From: Bacteroidales bacterium | GTDB taxonomy: Bacteria > Bacteroidota > Bacteroidia > Bacteroidales > UBA3824 | Direction of reading: 5' to 3' | DNA length: 64,000 nt | NCBI GenBank assembly: GCA_017417315.1 | Contig: JAFPZK010000084.1 | Location: 62,001-126,000, forward strand | Notes under the pieces: generated by a model | The model's database searches: none | Told to the model about the DNA's origin: nothing | What the model saw: the letters and a program-made list of their open reading frames with translations, nothing else | In this document: in pieces, positions 59,279-64,000 of the stretch | How the letters are laid out: the number at the start of each line of letters is the position of its first letter | Numbering within the stretch: position 1 is the first letter of the stretch | Translations under genes and position numbers: made by a program

Positions 59279-61918
59279 TTAAAATTCTATACCAATAAGC
59301 AGAATGTCGTCCACCTGCTTGTAAGAGCCTTTCCATTGCAGAAAATCGCTCTCAAACAATTCTTTGTACTGAGCCATCGTGAAATCAGGATTTCCCGTTA
59401 TGAGTTCCTCAATTCGTCCCGGACGGTATTTTCTTCCCGCCTCCCCTCCTACTTGGTCTGGCAAACCGTCTGAGAAAAAGAACACTTTTTCACCCGGGTT
59501 AAACTTAATTTCAAAATTTTCAAATTCCTTTTCCTTGCCTTTACGGGTCGGTTTTCCGCCGATAGCCTGAGGTGTACCTTTATATTTTACCAACTCTTTG
59601 TTAGAGTTAAGATAGTACAAAGGTCTATGAGCACCTGCGTAATGCAAGGTTTGGGTCTCAAAGTTAATTTTACATAAAGCAATATCCATGCCATCTCTTG
59701 CCTCAGTCTCGTCGCTATCTTGCTTCAAAGTCTTCTTAACGCCGGTGTGCAAGAGGTCAAGTACCTGACCAGCATTAAGTTTGTCGGCATGGTCGGCTAT
59801 TATGTTAAGGTTAAAATATCCGATAAACGAGAGCAATGCACCCGGCACACCGTGTCCCGTACAGTCAACGGCTGCAATGTAAATGTTTTCGTCCTTGTCG
59901 AAAAACCACGGAAAGTCGCCGCTGACAACGTCTCTCGGACGGTAAAACATAAAGAATTTCGGCAGTCTGGCTCCGATAGCATCGAGGCTCGGAATAATCG
60001 CTGACTGGATTCTTTGCGCGTAGTTGATGGACTCGGTAATACTCTTGTTCTTTTCTTCGATTTCCATTTCGATACGTTTGCGCTCGGTAATGTCGTGAGC
60101 CACAAACAAAATGGTCTCCAATTCTTTCTCCTTGTTGAACTCAGGAATAGCGTTGAATTGAATGATAATATCTTCATCACCGTCGGTCGGAAAAGTTGTT
60201 TCAGTATCAAACATTCTTTGATTATGAACAACCTGCTCCAATGCCTCTTTAAAGAACGTTGAAATTTTTTCGTTGAGTTCCACTTCGTCGATTTGCTTCT
60301 GTAACAAATCCTCTTTCTTAACACCCGTAAATTGCTCTGCAACAGGGTTGACATAGAAGAATTTGCCGTCGGGCGAAAGACGTAAAATTGCGTCCAAAGA
60401 GTTCTCTGAAAGTGCCTGCATTTCACCGCTCATACGCTGAGCCTTTTCAGCAATCTTTCTAACGGTGATGTCTCGCGTGTTGAAAATAATACCCTGAATT
60501 GCGGCATTACTCAACAAGTTACGACCTGAGGCTTCAAGCCACAATACTTCGTCGTTAGTTTTTTTGAACTGATACTCAAACGTAACGGGTTCTTCCGGCT
60601 CCGAAATAAGTTTTTTGAACACTTCCTGAAACTTACTTCTTGAATTGTCGTCAAACTTTTCGTAAGCCGTTTTTCCGATAATATAATCGGGGTCGTAACC
60701 CAAAATGCTCTTTGAAGACGGGCTTTCGTAGGTTACGATTGCATTTTCGTCATAAATAGAGATGACCTCAGAGGCGTTTTCAAGAAGTGCATACTGACGT
60801 TTTTGACCGCGTTCCACCTCGCGGATTTGCGCCTGCAAGTTTTTGTTGACCTCTTGAAGTTCCAACTGCGCCTTTTTCATATCCTCGGCGTTTTTGCGGA
60901 GTTCGTCCTCGTTTTTCTGCAACTGACGAGTCATCGTCTGCGCTTCTTGGAGAAGTTTTTCTGTCGTGGCGTTAACACGCAAGTTGAATATGGTCTGCGC
61001 AATAATTTCGCTCACCTCTTTTATAAGGCGTAAGGTCTTGTCGGGCATATCGTCTTCCAAAGAGGCAAACTCGATAACACCTTGAAGTTTTTCGTCGTTG
61101 ATAAGAGGTGAAAGAAGAAGCGTTTTAGGCTTTTTGTCGCCCAAAATACCCGAAGAAATTGTTACATAATCGTCCGGAATCTCTTTTCTGTAAATGATGT
61201 CGCGCTCAAAAGCCGCCTGACCTACCAAGCCGATACCGATTTTAAATTCCTGAGTTATGTATTTTTTTCTGTTGTATGCGTAAGTTGCGATGTTAGAGAG
61301 TACTTTGTTGTCGTCATCATAAAGATAAAACGCACCCTGAACAGCCCCCATATACTCTATCAAATTGATAATAGTCTCGTATGCGAGTTCGCTGATGTTG
61401 TTTCTCTGACGAAGAATATCACCGATGATTTCCTTACCTTTTGCAATCCAGTTTTGCTCGTTTTCACGCTGAGAGGTTGCCACAAGGTTGTTTTTCATTA
61501 TAAGGAGCGAACGTCCGAGAAGGTCGTCCTCGTCAATTTCAGAAGTGTCAAAAAACAAATCGCCTTCACCAATACGCTTTGCAATCATGGAGTTTTTGCG
61601 GAAAATCTCATTCTTGTCTGCAAGCATCGTCTCCAATTCCTCGTTCTGACGACGGTTTTTTACAGCAAAATAATTGAAAATAAGCGCAATGATAATCGGT
61701 GCCAAATCAATGACATAAAGCACGGGCGTTCTGTCATGAAGATACGGAATCTTAGTGTAATCAAACTGGATATGTTTAATTTGAAACTCCGTTAAAATAG
61801 AAACAAGAGGGAACAACAAGCCGATACAAAAACCGATTAAGGTGTATTTCAACACCAAATTTCGGCTTGAATTGTTCTTGCTTGCCGCAGTTGATATGTC
61901 AGTTTCCTGCTTCGTCAT
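59279..61918 (-). CDS. membrane GAF-PAS-PAS protein phosphatase, SiaA-like
   Basis: 879 residues. Two membrane segments near the N terminus (YTLIGFCIGLLFPLVSILTE; LYVIDLAPIIIALIFNYF) are followed by a GAF domain (about 170-315), a coiled coil, two PAS domains (about 375-490 and 500-625) and a C-terminal SpoIIE/PP2C phosphatase (about 640-879) with PRDVVSGDFPWFF, AAVDCTGHGVPGALLS, DGMDIALCKIN and VFFFSDGLPDQVGGEAGR, which carry the metal-binding Asp residues. It takes the place of SiaA, which dephosphorylates SiaC, although SiaA has a HAMP-type sensor rather than GAF/PAS. The signal it senses is unknown. Confidence 0.9.
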   Translation of the reverse strand: MTKQETDISTAASKNNSSRNLVLKYTLIGFCIGLLFPLVSILTEFQIKHIQFDYTKIPYLHDRTPVLYVIDLAPIIIALIFNYFAVKNRRQNEELETMLADKNEIFRKNSMIAKRIGEGDLFFDTSEIDEDDLLGRSLLIMKNNLVATSQRENEQNWIAKGKEIIGDILRQRNNISELAYETIINLIEYMGAVQGAFYLYDDDNKVLSNIATYAYNRKKYITQEFKIGIGLVGQAAFERDIIYRKEIPDDYVTISSGILGDKKPKTLLLSPLINDEKLQGVIEFASLEDDMPDKTLRLIKEVSEIIAQTIFNLRVNATTEKLLQEAQTMTRQLQKNEDELRKNAEDMKKAQLELQEVNKNLQAQIREVERGQKRQYALLENASEVISIYDENAIVTYESPSSKSILGYDPDYIIGKTAYEKFDDNSRSKFQEVFKKLISEPEEPVTFEYQFKKTNDEVLWLEASGRNLLSNAAIQGIIFNTRDITVRKIAEKAQRMSGEMQALSENSLDAILRLSPDGKFFYVNPVAEQFTGVKKEDLLQKQIDEVELNEKISTFFKEALEQVVHNQRMFDTETTFPTDGDEDIIIQFNAIPEFNKEKELETILFVAHDITERKRIEMEIEEKNKSITESINYAQRIQSAIIPSLDAIGARLPKFFMFYRPRDVVSGDFPWFFDKDENIYIAAVDCTGHGVPGALLSFIGYFNLNIIADHADKLNAGQVLDLLHTGVKKTLKQDSDETEARDGMDIALCKINFETQTLHYAGAHRPLYYLNSNKELVKYKGTPQAIGGKPTRKGKEKEFENFEIKFNPGEKVFFFSDGLPDQVGGEAGRKYRPGRIEELITGNPDFTMAQYKELFESDFLQWKGSYKQVDDILLIGIEF

Positions 61919-61990
61919 TTTCTTTAAAAAATACGGTTGTAAAAGTACGGATTTTTTTACAATAAAAAAATTTTTTTCCTCAGTTTTTTT

Positions 61991-64000
61991 CTACTTGTCA
62001 AAACTTGCCAGCCAATTGTGATATTTTTCATCAACCGAGGATTGCCGTCCGCTTTCAGCAAGGCTGTTAACTTTCTCAAATTCGCCGAGTTTGGTTTTCA
62101 GCGAACTTTCATTCGCTTTGGTCAAAGAAAGTTGCGAAGAAAGTTCTTCGTTTTGTTTTCTCAAATGTTCCACCTGCTTCATCGCCTGCTCTTCAATCTC
62201 TTTATGAGCCGTGATGTCAATAGCGGTATAAAGCACTTTGAAAACTTTTCCTTGTGTATCCTTAACCGGCGTATACTGGTTTATCAGCCAAATGTCGTGT
62301 CCCGTGAGTTTACTCTTACGTTTTACGGTCATTTGGTGTAAATTACCTTCACAAACATTTTGCCATAATGCTTTAAATTCGACAATTTCTTCATCAGGAA
62401 TAAACGTTAAAATGTTTTTTCCCTTTGTCGTTTCAAAGTCATAACCCATGGTCTTGATGTGTTTCTGATTGGCAGCCAACAAGTTACCTTCAACAGAATA
62501 CTCGGCTTTCATAAGAGTTTCGTCGATAGCGGTCATCACTGAAACCATTTCGATACGGTTCTTTGCCATGCTTTCCTGAGTTGCCATGAGCATTTCCGCC
62601 CTTTCAGTACTCTCCGCCAAAAGCCGCTTGTTTTTCTCCTCCGTAACCTGCTGCTCGGTAATATCGTTTGCAATATAAAGCACTTTTATAACCACGCCGT
62701 TCTGGTCGAAAATCGGCGTAAACTGCGCCAAAAGCCAAATAACTTCGCCGTATTTGTTTTTTTGGTTATAAGTGTTCTGATAAGACTGACCCGCACAAAT
62801 ATTTTGCCATACGATGTCGAAATTGTCAAGATATTTGTCGTCGAGAATAGTCTTGATGTTTCTGCCGATAAGTTCGTCCTTGCGGTAACCGAGTGCAGAC
62901 AAGAACTTCTGGTTAGCCGACTCAAAAACGCCCTGATTGTCAAGTTCGGCTTTCAAAAGGGTCTCGTCAACGGCAGAAAGAATACCTGCCATCTCAGCCT
63001 CACGTCTTTGAGCCTCGTCTCTTGCAACGGTCATCTCGTCCATCGTCTTATGAAGTTCAACCTCACGGACAGCCAACTCGTCAGATTTTTTCTGAGATTC
63101 TGAAAGAAGTTCTGCCGTCCTGATGTTGATTCTCTGTGATGAAAGCGTAGAAGCAATAGAATCACCGAGTTGCTCCACAAACTGTATCTCAAAAGGTCTG
63201 AGCAAGTTAAACGATGCCAACTCGATAACACCCATGATTTTGTCTTCTGATTTCAAAGGAACAATCAGCAAGCATTTCGGTTTTGAATCTCCTAAGCCAG
63301 ACTCTATTTCCATATAATCCTCAGGGACATCAGTAATATAAATAGTGTTTTTCTCTAAAGCGCAAACACCGATTAAACCGTCTCCCAAAGGCACTTTCCT
63401 CGTCAAAAACTTCTTTCTGTCGTAAGCAAAAGCCGACGCCATCTCCAAAAATATGTGCTGAGGATCGCTGTCGTCAAGAACAAACAAACCGCCCTGACTC
63501 GCATTAATATAATGTACGAGGTTTTTGATAACATCGTCGGAAAGTTTCGTGATATTGTCGTTGGAATGGCGCATAATGTCGCCGAATTTTGCAAGACCCT
63601 GAGTCGTCCAGTTACGCTGCTCGTCTTCCAAACGGCGTTGTTTCTGCTCTTTTTCGGTCTCCACCAAACGGTCGCGAAGGTCGATAAGACTTTTTGCCAT
63701 CGAACCCTCAGGTGCTTCAACGGAAGCTTTCGCGTCGTAAACACCTTTTGCAATCTCGTTAGAGAACTCCGTAAGTTTCTTAAACAATTCCGCCGTATCG
63801 TTAACGTTTTTGTTGATTTGTCCGAAATCAGAACCGTCTTCCACGAGTTTATTCTCAGGAACGATACCCTTACTGAGTTTCTTGGTAAAGCCGTCAAAAT
63901 CCATAAAAGATTTTTTCAACACCTTTATAATATATAGTGCCGTAAAAAATGCCAACAACAAAAGAGGCAATATCAACACGCCGGAAATAATCAACGTCTT
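61991..64000 (-). CDS. membrane GAF-PAS-PAS sensor without output domain (5' end outside window)
   Basis: At least 669 residues; the frame is open at the window end, so the N terminus is missing. A membrane segment (ISGVLILPLLLLAFFTALYI) leads to a HAMP-like stretch and coiled coil, a GAF domain (about residues 125-290 of the visible part), and two PAS domains that are similar to one another (AVDETLLKAELDNQGVFESA and AIDETLMKAEYSVEGNLLAA). The C terminus is a coiled coil with no kinase, cyclase or phosphatase. Its GAF resembles that of the phosphatase encoded 72 nt downstream, so it may pair with that protein to feed signals into the Sia module. Confidence 0.85.
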   Translation of the reverse strand, partial: KTLIISGVLILPLLLLAFFTALYIIKVLKKSFMDFDGFTKKLSKGIVPENKLVEDGSDFGQINKNVNDTAELFKKLTEFSNEIAKGVYDAKASVEAPEGSMAKSLIDLRDRLVETEKEQKQRRLEDEQRNWTTQGLAKFGDIMRHSNDNITKLSDDVIKNLVHYINASQGGLFVLDDSDPQHIFLEMASAFAYDRKKFLTRKVPLGDGLIGVCALEKNTIYITDVPEDYMEIESGLGDSKPKCLLIVPLKSEDKIMGVIELASFNLLRPFEIQFVEQLGDSIASTLSSQRINIRTAELLSESQKKSDELAVREVELHKTMDEMTVARDEAQRREAEMAGILSAVDETLLKAELDNQGVFESANQKFLSALGYRKDELIGRNIKTILDDKYLDNFDIVWQNICAGQSYQNTYNQKNKYGEVIWLLAQFTPIFDQNGVVIKVLYIANDITEQQVTEEKNKRLLAESTERAEMLMATQESMAKNRIEMVSVMTAIDETLMKAEYSVEGNLLAANQKHIKTMGYDFETTKGKNILTFIPDEEIVEFKALWQNVCEGNLHQMTVKRKSKLTGHDIWLINQYTPVKDTQGKVFKVLYTAIDITAHKEIEEQAMKQVEHLRKQNEELSSQLSLTKANESSLKTKLGEFEKVNSLAESGRQSSVDEKYHNWLASFDK

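Overview
The window looks like a chromosomal segment of an anaerobic member of the Bacteroidota, most likely order Bacteroidales. The grounds are: a SusC/SusD pair with a SusE-like lipoprotein; a BtuB/BtuG-type vitamin B12 uptake pair behind a cobalamin riboswitch; a type IX secretion C-terminal sorting domain; an anaerobic C4-dicarboxylate (Dcu) carrier; A-rich leaders without strong Shine-Dalgarno sites; and many start-proximal TAnnTTTG boxes, the -7 element of Bacteroidota promoters, several with a TTTG box about 20 nt upstream. No rRNA, tRNA, CRISPR array or transposase gene was seen.

Layout. 1-4.6 kb: PASTA protein, hybrid histidine kinase and transketolase. 4.6-14 kb: an AT-rich accessory island with unrecognised membrane-anchored proteins followed by overlapping small membrane genes, one intact and one broken AAA ATPase gene, a fragment matching an ATPase 3' end, and families of inverted repeats. 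14-24 kb: YifB/ComM ATPase, then on the minus strand a hybrid kinase, a Dcu-type carrier and a GH95 fucosidase in one close run, plus a glycosyltransferase and an OmpH-like protein. 24-35.9 kb: ilvD, a caspase-fold secreted protein that has lost its catalytic histidine, a patatin with a C-terminal barrel, then two tandem acetolactate synthase (ilvB-ilvN) pairs preceded by three tiny overlapping genes. 36-41.7 kb: a T9SS cargo protein with YDG repeats, a second ATPase with its own hairpin, udk, recA and rnhA. 41.7-45.1 kb: B12 uptake genes under a riboswitch. 45.1-53.3 kb: a galactan-type polysaccharide utilisation locus (GH53, SusC, SusD, SusE-like). 53.4-64 kb: a SiaA/SiaB/SiaC-like partner-switching module joined to a GAF/PAS protein, a large ABC transporter fused to extra domains, and two exported proteins.

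How the genes work together. The PUL cuts and imports beta-1,4-galactan. The riboswitch ties B12 receptor synthesis to cobalamin supply. ilvD and the two IlvBN pairs supply branched-chain amino acid synthesis. The 53-64 kb block reads as a signalling cascade (GAF/PAS input, PP2C phosphatase, SiaB kinase, SiaC switch protein) that may act on the adjacent transporter. The most novel material is the island at 4.6-12.6 kb with its ATPase-linked hairpins, the three-gene cassette at 35.2-35.9 kb, the inactive caspase-fold protein, and the Sia-ABC module.
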